Shown: positions 46,506-58,988 of the stretch, one piece after another
How the letters are laid out: the number at the start of each line of letters is the position of its first letter
Position numbering within the stretch: position 1 is the first letter of the stretch
Assembly (NCBI GenBank): GCA_029204225.1
Contig: CM055107.1
Span: 28,915,410 to 28,979,409, forward strand
DNA from: Diphasiastrum complanatum
Taxonomy: Eukaryota > Streptophyta > Lycopodiopsida > Lycopodiales > Lycopodiaceae
Reading direction: 5' to 3'
DNA: 64,000 bases
The notes under the pieces: model-generated
What the model saw: the letters and a program-made list of their open reading frames with translations, nothing else
Database searches by the model: none
What the model was told of the DNA's origin: nothing
Position numbers and translations under genes: made by a program

Positions 46506-48407
46506 TTTTATTTCTTTCTTTTTTATGTGTTAGCAAAGTTTCTAACAACTACCAATCTCAAGGGGTGGGGGGGACCTACTCTTTTGGGGAGGGCTAGCAC
46601 CCTTGCAAAAAGGTTTGGACTGAATCTCCAAGGAGCTAGAGCTAGATTTGGAATAATTAACTAGTGTATTGGTTGACTCTCTCTGAGGCGCATGTAGAGC
46701 CCTCAATTGCTCTGTGACTATGTCTACTTGTAAGGAGGATAGCCCTTTGACGTATAGAGATAGCTTGTCCTCACTCATCTTGTTATTCATGACTACGGCC
46801 GGATTTATGACTAGGAGACATGTCATGAGACATAATAAATGGAGGGCTAAATATTGCATGCAAACAAATAAAATCTTAGAATTTAGAAAAAGATAAATCT
46901 GAACAAGTATGACATTGAGATGGTACTATATAGTAATTTAACATTTAATCATGACAAGTATATGAAAATATACAACATAAAAATTAGATTGACCATCTGG
47001 CACTTTTAAACAATTTTAGTTTTTTTCATTACAACTAAATGTTCATCACATCATAGTGAACTAGGGTCGATGTGGATTCATGTCATATCAGCAAGCTCAT
47101 CTTCTGTTTTGGTACTTGTCTTAGGATACAAATAAACTATTGCTCATTTGCTTTACAATAAATTGAAATATGAGGTCTTGAGATTATCTAAACTTGTTGA
47201 TCAATTTCTTAAGTCACTTCAAGAAAGCTATATTTTTGCTAGGATGGTCTTTATCACAAACTGAACTAAGGGGACTAAATTTACGACAAAAATCTAAACG
47301 TAAATGCAAATCTAATCTAAACTTGGACCTATACCAACTTTATTACTTCTATTATACCTAAACTTGAACCTACACCTAAACTTTATCACTTCTATTTAGG
47401 AACATCTGCATTCTTAAATAAGTTTACTTCAACAAACCTTAAACCCTGATTGTAGACCAAAACCTACATAGAAGGAAGCATAGATTTGAAACAATTATGT
47501 TTTGTGAGACATTACATTCTTGTAAGTTTTTTTTTGGCATAGTTTCCTCTCTTTCATAACTTGGACTTAAACTCAACATTATAACCTCTAGAAGAAAAAG
47601 AGTATAATATAATCTAAAACATAAACCTAAACCATAATCTAATTATGGACCTAAATGTATACCTACACATAAACCCAAAACTAGGAATCCTATTTCATTG
47701 ATTGTGTAGACCAAAAATTGCACTTGAACTTTTTCCATGACATGTTAGGTCACAACTTGTTTCCATGTTAGGTAAGCTTATATTAAAATAGCAATTTTGA
47801 AAATTTGATGGCCTTTATTTGTGAAAATTCAAAAACAAAATGGTATGAGGCACCTACTAGAAGAGATCACATAGACCACTTACCAAATTTGTTCTATGAT
47901 GATAATTAAAGTATTGGACTAATACAAGAACACGTATGTCACAAATTTGCAACCATCCAACAAAAATCTAGAAGAGCTTCAGGACTTGAATTCATTAAAA
48001 GATTGACATCGTAAGTGATATGAGAACTCAAATCTCAAACCTCTTCTATATTTTTGGCGGACAGTGGCACATTTCAAAATTTGTAACATACGTGTACTTG
48101 TATTTGTAGGTTCAGTGTAGACCCCATATATGTCGAGTGGCAAAGATGTTGGAGATGTTAGGATAAACTATAGATTGTATATAATAATGCAAAATCTAAC
48201 TTTGTACCTAATTAAGTTTGTCAAAAACACATTAATAGAAGGAAACTAAACTTTAAGGCAATTACTTAGAAAGGATGTAAACATAAACATAAACCTAAAC
48301 AAGGACCTAAACCTAAACCTTAATGCCTTATGATGATGTGAACTTTGATCGATCTATGATGTTAATGTGATCGCTAGTAATACCCACTCCACTCTAGTAA
48401 AAATTGC

Positions 48408-48410
<3 letters not shown>
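46506..48410. other. No supported gene; degenerate CCTAAAC-type sequence
   Basis: A minus-strand frame of 105 codons (46542-46859) has no recognised motif. From 47280 to 47690 and at 48280-48330 the strand is rich in CCTAAACC, ACCTAAAC and similar, the complement of the pattern at 16560-16990. Confidence 0.4.

Positions 48411-48448
<38 letters not shown>
48411..48448. repeat. (CT)n microsatellite
   Basis: About 18-19 CT units, followed by an interrupted CACTCTCTC. Confidence 0.97.
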
Positions 48449-48454
<6 letters not shown>

Positions 48455-48528
48455 TCATGACAACTACCGCAGGGAAAGAGTGTAAAGCAAGGAAATATCA
48501 TTAGTCTATTGCAAGACATATTCTATGG

Positions 48529-48618
48529 CAGCATATTACTTCACCAAAGCATTATCTAAGGATCATAACATCAGATTTAACAACATTCTATATTTGAAGA
48601 TCCAAGTTTTTCATGATC
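48529..48618 (+). pseudogene. Copia pol C-terminal tail
   Basis: YFTKALSKDHNIRFNNILYL is the usual end of copia RNase H (FTKALPxDxH..). The frame ends at a TAA, six bases before a purine tract. Upstream coding sequence is lost into a microsatellite. Confidence 0.75.
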
Positions 48619-48623
48619 CACAA

Positions 48624-48633
48624 TAAGGGGGAG
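48624..48633 (+). promoter_or_regulatory. Polypurine tract
   Basis: AAGGGGGAG directly before TGTTGG, the normal copia arrangement at the 3' LTR start. Confidence 0.8.
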
Positions 48634-49300
48634 TGTTGGCTTTTAATGCTCAAGACTAAATCCACTCGGTAAGGAGCATCCTGAAAATCTATCGAAGTTT
48701 CCAACTCCATCGACTCCATCTACTTCGACTTCAACTTCAACATGAACTCATTCAACTTACTCGACACTCGACTCCATCGACAAACTCGACTCTCGACTTA
48801 CCCGACTCCATTGACTCTCGACTCTTGGCTCCATCGACTCGACTCCATCGACTCACTCGACTAACTCAACTCCCTCATTAAGTCAGATCAAGTTCGATAC
48901 AAGGAAAGGTCGATCCATGTATTGTCAATCAATTCCAACCCACGTCACGATCAGAAGGACGATGTTGACAATCCACCTTCTTGTCCATAGATTTACTATT
49001 TACAACGATGTCTATCTACTGTAGGACAACTATAGTAAATTAAGTAGACTCAAACTTATACTCTTAAGTATTGATCACTGAACTACCATCATCAACAATT
49101 CAAGTGAATCTAGAATAAAGTCTGCACCTTTAGCAGTCAACGATCATTTGATTCTCATTCAATTCCTTTTGGTTTGATTGTATTTCCCATGAGACAGAAG
49201 TAAGAATCCATCTAGCAACGATGAAGCGTATGTCTTCATTTTTGTGCCCCATAGACCAATGCACTGCTTCATGCTTTGATTAATCAAAAAGTGCAATGTT
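48634..49300 (+). repeat. 3' LTR of a copia element, right end unclear
   Basis: Starts TGTTGGC after the purine tract. It contains a minisatellite of TCCATCGACTC and ACTCGACT units at about 48703-48885. The right end was not fixed; the value given is approximate. Part of the same motif set occurs in the LTR ending at 39820. Confidence 0.5.
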
Positions 49301-49754
49301 GTCCACACACAGCTGTTGTTCATTTGTGCATTATTATAGACTACATTACATCTTACTTCTTGCTGCTACACTGACACACTTTTGATCCACAACTGTCCGT
49401 TGTAAGTTTCTGTTGCTAGTATCTCGATCCAGATTTTGATTCGGACCTCTATCTTTGGAACCAATTTTTGATTCCCATTGAGATACTACGTTCTACCCTT
49501 GTGTCGGAACTCGTTTCTGCTACACCACCGATTTTCGACAAGACCAAATAAAATAATTTTTGTGAAGAAATCATATGTTTTGAACATCTTAGGATTTGCA
49601 GTTCGGAATGTTCCATTAAGGAGTTCTCATTATTCATTGTATGCAACATATATAGAATTGAGTGGTAACAAGAACAATGGCCATCTATTGGATGCATATT
49701 TAAGTTGAGAGTTTCTGCATGATAGCACTACAATTGGAGAAGATGAAAAATATG

Positions 49755-49918
49755 CATTAGAGGAGTTCTAAATCCAAAAAAGACCCTTTGTAAAGATTCT
49801 TTTTATATTTTTTCTCAAATTTTTCTTACACATGGACCAATCAAAACACTCAAATTTGAAATCTATGTAACGTAACTCTTTGAGTCCACATTTTGATTCC
49901 ATACCAAAAATGGCATAT
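49755..49918. mobile_element. Half copy of terminal-inverted-repeat element
   Basis: Matches the reverse complement of 56867-57030: CATTAGAGGAGTTCTAAATCC, a run of A, GACCCTTTGTAAAG, then CATGGACCAATCAAAACACT and AGTCCACATTTTGATTCCA. It stops after ATGGCATA and continues directly into copia sequence. The second terminal repeat is missing. Confidence 0.85.
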
Positions 49919-52350
49919 ACCATGTGGTGGATCTACGATCATCATAGTCACCTCCCCAATCCGCATCCACATAGCCACACAACTCAGGTAAACCATCATG
50001 CTTCATGTAAATCAAGCCATACTCTGAAGTGCCTTTTCACATAACGCAAAATGCATTTAGCTGCTTTCCAATGTATTTTCGTAGGTGCTGCCATAAACTG
50101 ACTTACAATGCCAACAACATAGCATATGGTCTAGTTGTGGTAAGGTAAATCAAGCTCCCTACTAACTGCCTATACAGCGTAACATCAAATGACTGTGACT
50201 CATCAAGCTTAGAAAGCTTTTTATCTGGTTCAATAAGAGTATTCACTGGTTTGCAATCCTGCAACCTAAACCTGTGCAGCAACTCTTCGACATACTTCAC
50301 CTGTGTTAAACCCACTTCGTGTCCTTTTTGCCATACCTCTACTCCAAGGCAATAATGCATCAGGCAGAGATCTGTCATCTCGAAGTGTTCCATGAGGTCT
50401 TTCTTGATCATATCTATCATCTCTTGATTATTTCCCGTAAAAATCAAGTCATCAACATAAAGAGCAATCAAAGCAACCATACCATCAAAGCATAAGACAT
50501 ATAGATTTGGATCAGAATGTGTTCTCACCATCCCGTTTGAACGAAAGTAGGCATCAATCCTGCTATACCACGCACATGGTGCTTGTTTAAGACCATAAAG
50601 TGCTTTCTTTAAGCAACATACTTTATATTCCTGTCCCTTCGCTACAAAGCCTTTAGGTTGATCCATGAACACCTCTTCTTCTAACTCACCATTTAGAAAA
50701 GTAGATTTCACATCCATCTGATGCAAAGTCCAACCAAAATGTGAAGCTAAAGCAACAAGTAGACGTAGAGTATTCCACTTACATACCGGCACAAAGGTCT
50801 CCTCATAGTCGATGCCTTTACTTTGTGCATACCCTTTGATCACCAATCTTGCCTTATGCTTTGCTATACTACCATCTGCATGATACTTAGTCCTGTATAC
50901 CCATTTGCAACCAGTGGGTTTCTTGCCAACTGGTGGTTCTACTAAGTTCCATGTGCTATGCTTAGCAATTGACTCCATCTCCTCTCCCATGGCCTTGACC
51001 CAAATGTCATCATCCTTCGCTTCACCATAAGTCAAAGGTTCTTTGTTTTGAATAATGCTAGATAAGAGAGCATAATTTGCTTCATACCTTTCAGGTTGTG
51101 TCTTCTCTCTTGTTGATCTTCGTAGCTCTCCCTGGCTAGATGATCCTAGAAAGTCATCCATGTCGCGGCTCTCCAGCAATCTCTCAAACCACTTAGGGAG
51201 CTTCCTGTCAGGTGATCGACTTTCTGGTGAAAATGTATCCCATGGTACATCCTTCTCCTTGCATTTGTCACCTGCAACTTCAATCCTTCTTGCACCAAAA
51301 GGCTTGTCCCTACCTCTCCAACCTGTCTCTTGAGGTTGAGTAGTAGTATCTTGAGATGTATCCTCTTTTTCATCACTTGGAAGGTCAATGAATGGATCAT
51401 CATCAGGTGGTATCCTCACTATACCATCTTTCCCACTGGATGTATCTATCTTCTCAACATCCTCATCTTCATACATCTTGGATTCATCAAAGATAACATC
51501 ACGGCTTACATGGATTTTGTTTTCCACTGGATCAAAACCTCTATAGCCTTTCACATGATCATCATATCCTAGGAATATACACTTGATAGCTTTTACATCA
51601 AATTTACGTCTCTCTTCCTTAGGAATGTGTACAAAGGCCTTACATCCAAAGATTCGCAAGTGGTTAACCTTTGGCTTCTTCTTTGTGAATGCTTCCTCAG
51701 GTGCTATCTTTGGTATGGCAATGGTAGGACTTCTATTTTGCAGATAGACTGCCGTACTACATGCTTCTGACCAAAAATCTTTTAGTAGTTTCATCTCAAC
51801 TAGCATAGATCTGGCACTTTCCACAATCGTACGATTCTTGCGCTCAACTACACCATTGAGAGCAGGAGTATGAGCTTGCGTAAATTGTTTTTAATCCCAC
51901 ATTGATTTCAAAGATCATTGAAGTCATTAGACTTGTACTCACCTCCACTATCTGATCTTAGGACTTTGATCTTCCTACCTGTCTGATTTTCGACCAATGC
52001 TTTGAAGCTCTTGAAGTTATCAAATGCATTTTTTTCTTCTTCAAGAAGTAGATCCACGTCTTATGTGACATATCATCAATAAAGGTCATGAAATAGAAGG
52101 CTTTACCTAAGGACATGGTCCTCATAGCCCGCATAAATCTGTCAGGATTAAATCCAGGATGTTCTTTGCTCTTGCAACACCACAGTTTATTGAACTTCTC
52201 TCGATGCTACTTCCCATATACACAAGATTCGCACATTGATTTCAAGTGATCTTCTATGGTAGGCAATCTTGTTACCATCTCCAATCTTCTCATCAAATTG
52301 AGGCTTCCCAAGTTCAAGTCACCAAGCCTCTTATGCCACAACTCAGTTTG
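49919..52350 (-). pseudogene. Copia element E: integrase, RT, partial RNase H
   Basis: From about 52350 downward: GAG-pre-integrase (ELWHKRLGDLNLGSL), CESCVYGK, degenerate integrase core ([23 protein letters not shown]). An open frame of 573 codons follows (51824-50103) with WSEACSTAVYLQNRSP, the RT motifs QMDVKSTFLNGELEEE and YGLKQAPCAWY, ALYVDDLIFTG, and the start of RNase H. A shift near 50090 leads to YVDADWGGDYDDRRSTT, after which it is cut by the inverted-repeat element at 49918. Protease, gag and LTRs are absent, and integrase has stops. It is a different copia lineage from elements B and C. Confidence 0.9.
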
Positions 52351-53091
52351 CGATGGAATGGACAATATGAGTTGCATTCAGTCGTCAACTCCCAACTACG
52401 TGCCCAATGGAATGGTGAAATCACTTTTGGAGCACTCCGAACACTTTCTCTGCTGAAATCACTCTGTTTTGTTGTACCGTACTTGCAGGTACAGTCTGGG
52501 TGCCCTTCGTTTGGAGGTTATAGCCTTTCGTTTGGGTCAAAACGGGCAAAGGACCCAAAAATAGGGATTTTCTTTGTTTTTGAGCTGTTTCTTCACCTTG
52601 AAAAAACTTCACTCTTCACTTGTGAAGGGACCCAACTCCCATTTCAATGTGAAAATTTCTAATGAACTTGAAGGCCAAAATGCACTTCACTTCTTTAGGG
52701 CCTTCTTCAACAACCCTTCAGACTCCATCCAATGGTTGATTCTCATCCAACTGTGGATATCCCTCCTGGGTAGCACGAACTGAGCCGTTGATCTTGTAAC
52801 TTCTCTATCCAACGGATCCGAGCACTCTTGTGCACTAATGGAGAGTCTTGTAAGCGCTATCCACTTCAAATCACTCTGCCATTCCCTTGGTTCCACACGC
52901 GAACTGAGTCGCGACCTCCTTGCTCGCGGCCAGCTTCCCTCTCTCTACATGGCTATGGCTGCCCTGAAGATTCCTCAACGATCTCTCTCTCTCTGAGTCC
53001 CAGCTGTCCACGGCCTCTTCTGATCAACTCGCACTGCTAGGGCACCCTCCTTTGGGTTTTTACAGCCAATTCTCCCGAAGCTCTCTTCCTC
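52351..53091. other. No recognised gene
   Basis: More GC-rich than its surroundings and without a supported coding frame. TTCGTTTGG occurs twice (about 52508 and 52528), and a short CT run is at 52982-52997. A 138-codon plus-strand frame overlapping the copia end (52246-52662) has no motif. Confidence 0.35.
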
Positions 53092-54520
53092 TCACCTCAA
53101 AATCCTGAGTTGCAACAATGATATCCTTCCAAACAAAATGCTGAGTAAGGAGACCTGGAAGGCTGCCAACCCACTGAAGTTAAAATCTCCTTGATCAATT
53201 GATTGTGCAAGGGCACCATTCATGAGAGTTCTACTAACCCTCTCCATCTTTTGCCCTTCAACTATTTTTGACTCATCTAACTTAAGTACTATGATTATTT
53301 TATCAGTTATCTTGTCCATGTTGATGTCATAGAAACTAATCATATATCTCAGTAAGTGATTTAAATCAACAAATAGGTTGTTTGATGCATTGTATGAACT
53401 TCCTTCGATCTGATATGTCTCTTCAACATGAAATGGAGTGCCTATAATTTTATGCATTCTTGTGTTTAGGCCATTTCTCTCATGCTTTAAATGACATGAC
53501 CTTGGAAGAGGAACCTTCTTAATACAACCTTGCTTAAATGCTTCTCTGATAAGATTAAAAATTGTATCATATGCTTCCTTGCTTATCTCAACAAAATCAC
53601 GAGCACCTTGGATTAATGTTTTATCTAGGAAATTTTGTATGTCCATTATCAAGCCCTCTGCAATTTTAGACTTTATACGAGAACTTTTATTATATATTAA
53701 CACAGATTCAGTTGATTTAACTATCAATATACAACCCAATGTATTACCAATTGATCCATTATCTCTTATATTTTGGTTGCAACCAATGCAGACCTGCATA
53801 GCAAGAAAACAAATTAGAATATAGTTTAATACAATATAAAATAAACACACTCAATTAATCCGTTGATTAAAATTGCAAATTACTAACTTAAATGCACAGA
53901 TCATTCTTTTTCGATAACTTCCTCTTGAGAGATTCTGAATATCCTTGCAAGATTGTCGCTTTTGTTATAGTTCTTAGACTTCTTTGTCAATAGTTTCACA
54001 TCTTTCAATAATTTTATATTCCCCGAATGAATAGAATGCAATATTACTTGCATTTGTTCATATTCTATTGTAAGATCTGAAATAACTTTTTGTAATGACT
54101 CATGATTTGTTCAAAGATTTGCATTCTCTTGCAACAATTTCTATATTGCACACTCTTTTATGATAATTGGAGGACATACATTTGACCTAACCCTCCCAGT
54201 TCTGAATCCTTTGTATTGGAAAGGTATTTTCATAATTTTGTAATCTTTCACAATATCCCAAGAAACCATTATGCCCAATGAGTTATTGAGGAGAAGACAA
54301 GATGCGGTAGGCTATTAGGATCTTTAGAATACAAAGACCTATCTATCCACGGATCCAGATTCATTTTTCCTTTAGTTTGAGAACGTAAAAGGTCTTCAAA
54401 AGATATTGTTGATCCTTTGACTCCCCTTTTTTGTAAAGGTGCCAATTCTCCCTCCAATTCTATCAAAAGCAATTGATCTCCTATTCTTGCATAATAGCCG
54501 TCAAACAACGTAACTAACAA
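53092..54520 (-). pseudogene. Unidentified coding remnant, probably with introns
   Basis: Three minus-strand coding stretches run in order. (1) 54520-54269: MLVTLFDGYYARIGDQ, then ISFEDLLRSQTKGKM. (2) About 54290-53900, two stops inside: IMVSWDIVKDYKIMKIPFQ, RVRSNVCPPIIIKECAI, then a helical LTIEYEQMQVILHSIHS. (3) From 53793, after a pyrimidine-rich stretch ending CAG: VCIGCNQNIRDNGSIGN, DIQNFLDKTLIQGARDF, FHVEETYQIEGSSYNAS, KIIIVLKLDESKIVEGQ, KMERVSRTLMNGALAQSID. Homogeneous codon use across about 700 bases, ordered pieces and a splice-like acceptor argue for a real former gene or transposon protein. I do not recognise the family. The downstream end near 53092 is open, cut by unknown sequence. 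Confidence 0.45.
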
Positions 54521-56673
54521 CCTTATACACTAGAGTATCGGCTATCCATATCAGTAATTATTTCGAATCCCACATACTGGACATGGACATAACATTCTTT
54601 CTCCCTTAAACTACTTTTGTCCTTAGAAGTGAAAACTAGGGAAGATCTTTATGATTATGCTTTTAACTTTTTTTCACAAATCATCATCCTCAATCTGACC
54701 CATATATCTAATCAAGCACTCAGAGATAGAACAATTTCTCAATTGTTTATCTCTGATTCTGAGTACTCCTTCAAGTTCCAAAGGTACATTGAGCGATAAG
54801 TCCTCTGAATGGGTAAAATCTTCAACACATTCAACTGTCATCATCATATAAACTAAGTTTTAAGTAGTTTATATGAAACACAAGATGAGCAATTGACTTA
54901 TCCCGAAGATCAAGCTCAAAAGCTAACAAACCGATCCTTCAACTTTCACATTTTCCCAGAAAATCATTTCCCTTAGTTTGACTTTGAAGATCAAATAAGT
55001 ACTTAGAGATGGAACGACTTCCCAATATTTTATCCCTACTATGAAGTTCTATACATGCTTGTAGAAGTACATTAAACGATAAATTTTCCTATTGGCTCTG
55101 ATTCTCTCCAAATTAGTAATGTTATCGTCAAGTAAATTCAATTTACAAGAACAATTGGGTGAATCATCACCTACATTGGAGATCAATATTCAAAAGTTAA
55201 AGAAACAAATAATTATAGTCCAAGACTATTCACAATTTCTTGTAGACCTGTCATAAATGCTTCTTGGTACAAATACAATTAGAATTTAAGAAAAGACTAA
55301 GGTATAACAATTCATCCTACTAGAATCTCTAGGAGATCCATCAAGATAAAAAAATGACTTGAACTCAATTCTAAGTACCCCAGATACTCATTTGAGTTAA
55401 GTGCTCTATTCCTACCGTCTCATGCAAGAAAATAACAATAATTTAGTCTTGATAGATTTGTTTGTCTCCTAATTAACTGGAGATCTAGGCTGAAATCCGT
55501 ACCCAAACATCGATAGACTACAATATATAGTAGAACCTTATCCACTCAGGTAAGCAAATTCCTCATAAGTAAAAAACAATTTACTTAATGAGAATGCCTG
55601 TGAGACACGAAGATTCTCAAATAAATACTGGAGTAAAAAAATTTAGATTTCCAACAAACTGACCTTAATTCTTGACTCATTCAATAGATCAAAAATTACT
55701 CACAATTAAGTATCAATTTATGATCCATCAATCATAAATATTTAAAATCTTATGATTCGTCAATCATAATTTACAGGGGTCCAAAACCATACTTATTCAT
55801 TGAAAGATACTAGAGTATATGTACAACATATCACTTAGAAAATATAAGAATTATTCTAAAATCGTTTCCCCCAAGAGAAATTATTGGATTTCAAGAATAT
55901 TCTTTCAACTTGATATTTAACAAGATTACGAGTTATCTAAACCTTATGATCAACTAGATAATTAAAGATAGAAGGCATACCAGAATCATTTTAACACCAG
56001 TCTTTAACAACGTAAATTTTATATAGTCACCTAGAACACAATCTAGAATTTTCAAAGTTTTGACAAATTCCAACTGAATTCAATGACAACTCTTGGTATT
56101 TGTTAAATTCTATCATCCAATACAAGCTCACTAGAATATAGCTAATAACTTAGAGACTATTTCTCTTCCAAAAAATATTCTATACCAAGAATTCCTAATT
56201 TCTATGCACATAACTTTTATTGATGAATCCCAATGACTCACAAAGCATGTGTCTTATATTAAGCAATATAGATAAAAACAAACAGTTTTTGGTGAATTCT
56301 CTTCACATTGCTTATTCAGCCAATTAACTTTTAACCAGGAATAATCCAATTACTCAAGTCAATTGCTAATGATTCAGAAATCTCAACTGTCTAGGTGCCG
56401 TAACAAAATTTCTTCACCCAATCAACCTACATCATATCTTAATATTCAAACCAAGATTAGGTCGACTTATACAAACATCTTTGGATATAAGGTTAATACT
56501 AAAGCTTTATTCCCACCTTATCCAATCCATAACAAAATGGTACTTGGTAAGCCAATCACTGGAACCTAAATTTAATCATTACCACTACTATCCATTATCA
56601 TGAATAACTCACAACTCAATACCCCCAAAAATCCTCTAGTTCCAGATTATTCATAACAATCCCTCATTCCTAT
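54521..56673. other. No gene; diverged repeats of about 280 bp
   Basis: Bases 54712-54805 resemble 54990-55090: CTCAGAGATAGAACAATTTC against CTTAGAGATGGAACGACTTC, and GTACATTGAGCGATAAGT against GTACATTAAACGATAAAT. Further units are not clear. No coding frame. Confidence 0.4.
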
Positions 56674-57030
56674 CATTAGAGGAGTTTTGAGCTCCAAAAA
56701 GACCCTTTAAGAATTCGTGCAAGATGTAGTTTATATTACACTAATACTTTTGGCTTGCCATAACTTTCTAATTGTAGCTCAAAAGTATGTCATATAACAT
56801 ATCATTGGAAAGCCTGCGCTTTCCAATGCACCAAACTTCGCTAAATTCAGACTTACCACTAAAAAGTTATGCCATTTTTAGTGTGGAATCAAAATGTGGA
56901 CTCAAAAAGTTATGTTACGTAGATTTCAAATTTGAGTGTTTTGATTGGTCCATGTGTAAGAAAAAATTGAGAAAAAATATAAAAAGAATCTTTACAAAGG
57001 GTCTTTTTTGGATTTAGAACTCCTCTAATG
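56674..57030. mobile_element. MITE-like element with terminal inverted repeats (357 bp)
   Basis: Left end CATTAGAGGAGTTTTGAGC, then TCCAAAAAGACCCTTT. The right end read in reverse is CATTAGAGGAGTTCTAAATC, then CAAAAAAGACCCTTTG. The repeats cover about 35 bases with few differences. The interior has no coding capacity. No clear target-site duplication is visible (flanks CCTAT and CTCTT), so the superfamily is undecided. A half copy lies at 49755-49918. Confidence 0.8.
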
Positions 57031-58788
57031 CTCTTCATCTCTCCCTTTTAAAAGAAATTCCATAATTTCCATTAAAAGAGGTTCTTAGGAGACAATGTAT
57101 AAGATATCAAAGATTAGAAAAAGTCAGTAATGAGTATCCAATACTATTACAAACTAGACTTTCTCCAATACTATAAAATACCTGATCCCGAGTGATAGAT
57201 TTAATACATTGACTAAGCAGTTTCACAGTTGCCATCCCATTTCAAAAGGATTTCAAAACATCCGGCATGCATCAGACACGACATGCAGTGATTTCAAAAA
57301 ATGAATAATAATGCTTGAACATTTTGGAAAATTTTCAAATTTTACTCGAAAAATTGCCAAACTTCCGACGGCCATAGCTTTTGCCATAGGACTCCGATTT
57401 GGTTGCTGTAAAGCACAATACCGAGGGAGATGAGGTTAGCAAGACACTTGCCATGTCACCATGCCACCTAGGCTTCACATGTGCGAGATACTAGAATTAG
57501 AGTAGGAGGGCAAACTTTTTATAGGTGGTATTCTCAAAAATCCATTTCCACCCAATAAGCATCTAATCAGAGGTTACAAGCACTCTTCTAAGGTTCATTA
57601 GAGAGGCATAGAGGCTTCTATTAGGTCTAGCAAGCAATCATAAGCTCAGATCATGCAACATTTGCATTTATGGAGTCCTTCAACAAGCCAAACTTCAAGA
57701 TATTGGTGCCTATGCCCCCCAACTCCAAATTGGGTGCATGCATGATGGCTAAAATCAGAGGCAATCCATCATATCTTTCAGCATGTAAGAAAATCCAGTA
57801 GATTTAGACCACCTATTGAGAGATATTTAGGCTCAAAAAACCTCAAAAATACACTATTTTGACTTTTTGAGACTCTTAATGGTGTCCAATCCTAATCAAA
57901 CTTCATGAATTGATTGATAATATTACTGATTGAGTGCTCAATCCTCCAATCTTTAGGTCATCTTTGTGAGTGATTAACTTTCCAATCCTAAGTGATAGTT
58001 TGAAAAATGTGTGGGAATCTAGAAAAACTATACCAGCTATCAACAATTTCTACATCTATTAGTATAAAAAATGCATAATGTTATTGGTAATGAATTGACA
58101 CTCAGCCCTTATCACTTGGGCCCAAATGACACATAATTTGAATTCTTGTTTTCTTATGTTTTATAGATTGAGTAATTAAGCCTTGCTATTTTTTTTAGGT
58201 TGATTGAGGGTCCATCACAACAAAGTCACTTGATATGAGCTTTGATAGCAAGCTTGACCAAGCATTGAACTTTTAGGATTCATGTCAACATCCAATGACT
58301 AAGCAAGCACAACATGTGAACCTTGGCAATGGCACATCATAGAAAACATATTAGATTGATACATTTTTACGCCCATAATCATATACTAGATAGCGATAAA
58401 ATTTTGGTTTTTGCACAGAATAACGTTTGTGTTGTGGGACTATTAGTCAAGCCACGCATAGGAGGCTTGTGCACCTGCCTATCTGCGTGAAGGTGCATGA
58501 GCACTTGTTGGTTGTCCTCAATGTCCCATAAGTAGTTAGGGTCCTTGGGTTCCTCTCCATATAAGAAGTGAGTTGCACATTGTCTCGTGTCCCCTGGTAC
58601 CAGCCCTTTTGGGGTCAAGCAGAAGACAAGCGGGTGGCAAGGCGGTTGGGGGTGGGATCCCACACGCGGCTGGCACGTGGCCACTGGGTCAAGTTTTTTT
58701 ATAGTTTGAAGTTGATTCTGGGCACAACAAGGCAATCAAATCAGATTGCTACACACTCCAGTTTCATACGGTAGGCTAAAAATAATAT
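57031..58788. other. Intergenic; part matches 3' flank of LRR gene copy 1
   Basis: No gene. Bases 58205-58310 (AAGCTTGACCAAGCATTG, AGGATTCATGTCAACATC) resemble 31560-31660 downstream of the other LRR gene. Upstream (57350-57480) is a stretch with CATAGCTTTTGCCATAGGAC; nothing identifiable. Confidence 0.4.
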
Positions 58789-58988
58789 GGTTATTGTATC
58801 ACTCTTCTTTCCATGTATGAGTGGAAAGAGAATACATACCTTGGAGTTATTTTTTTCCACATATCACCAGAGGTATACATGGTTGAAGGTATGAAGCTTT
58901 TATGATTAAGTTCTAAGGAACACGAAAAAATCAGATGAATTTTTTTTTCTAGTCTACTTATGTCTTTTATATATAACAAACTTACATC

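Noticed and set aside
52246-52662. 138-codon plus-strand frame
   Set aside because: Its first part is the antisense of copia integrase; the rest has no motif.
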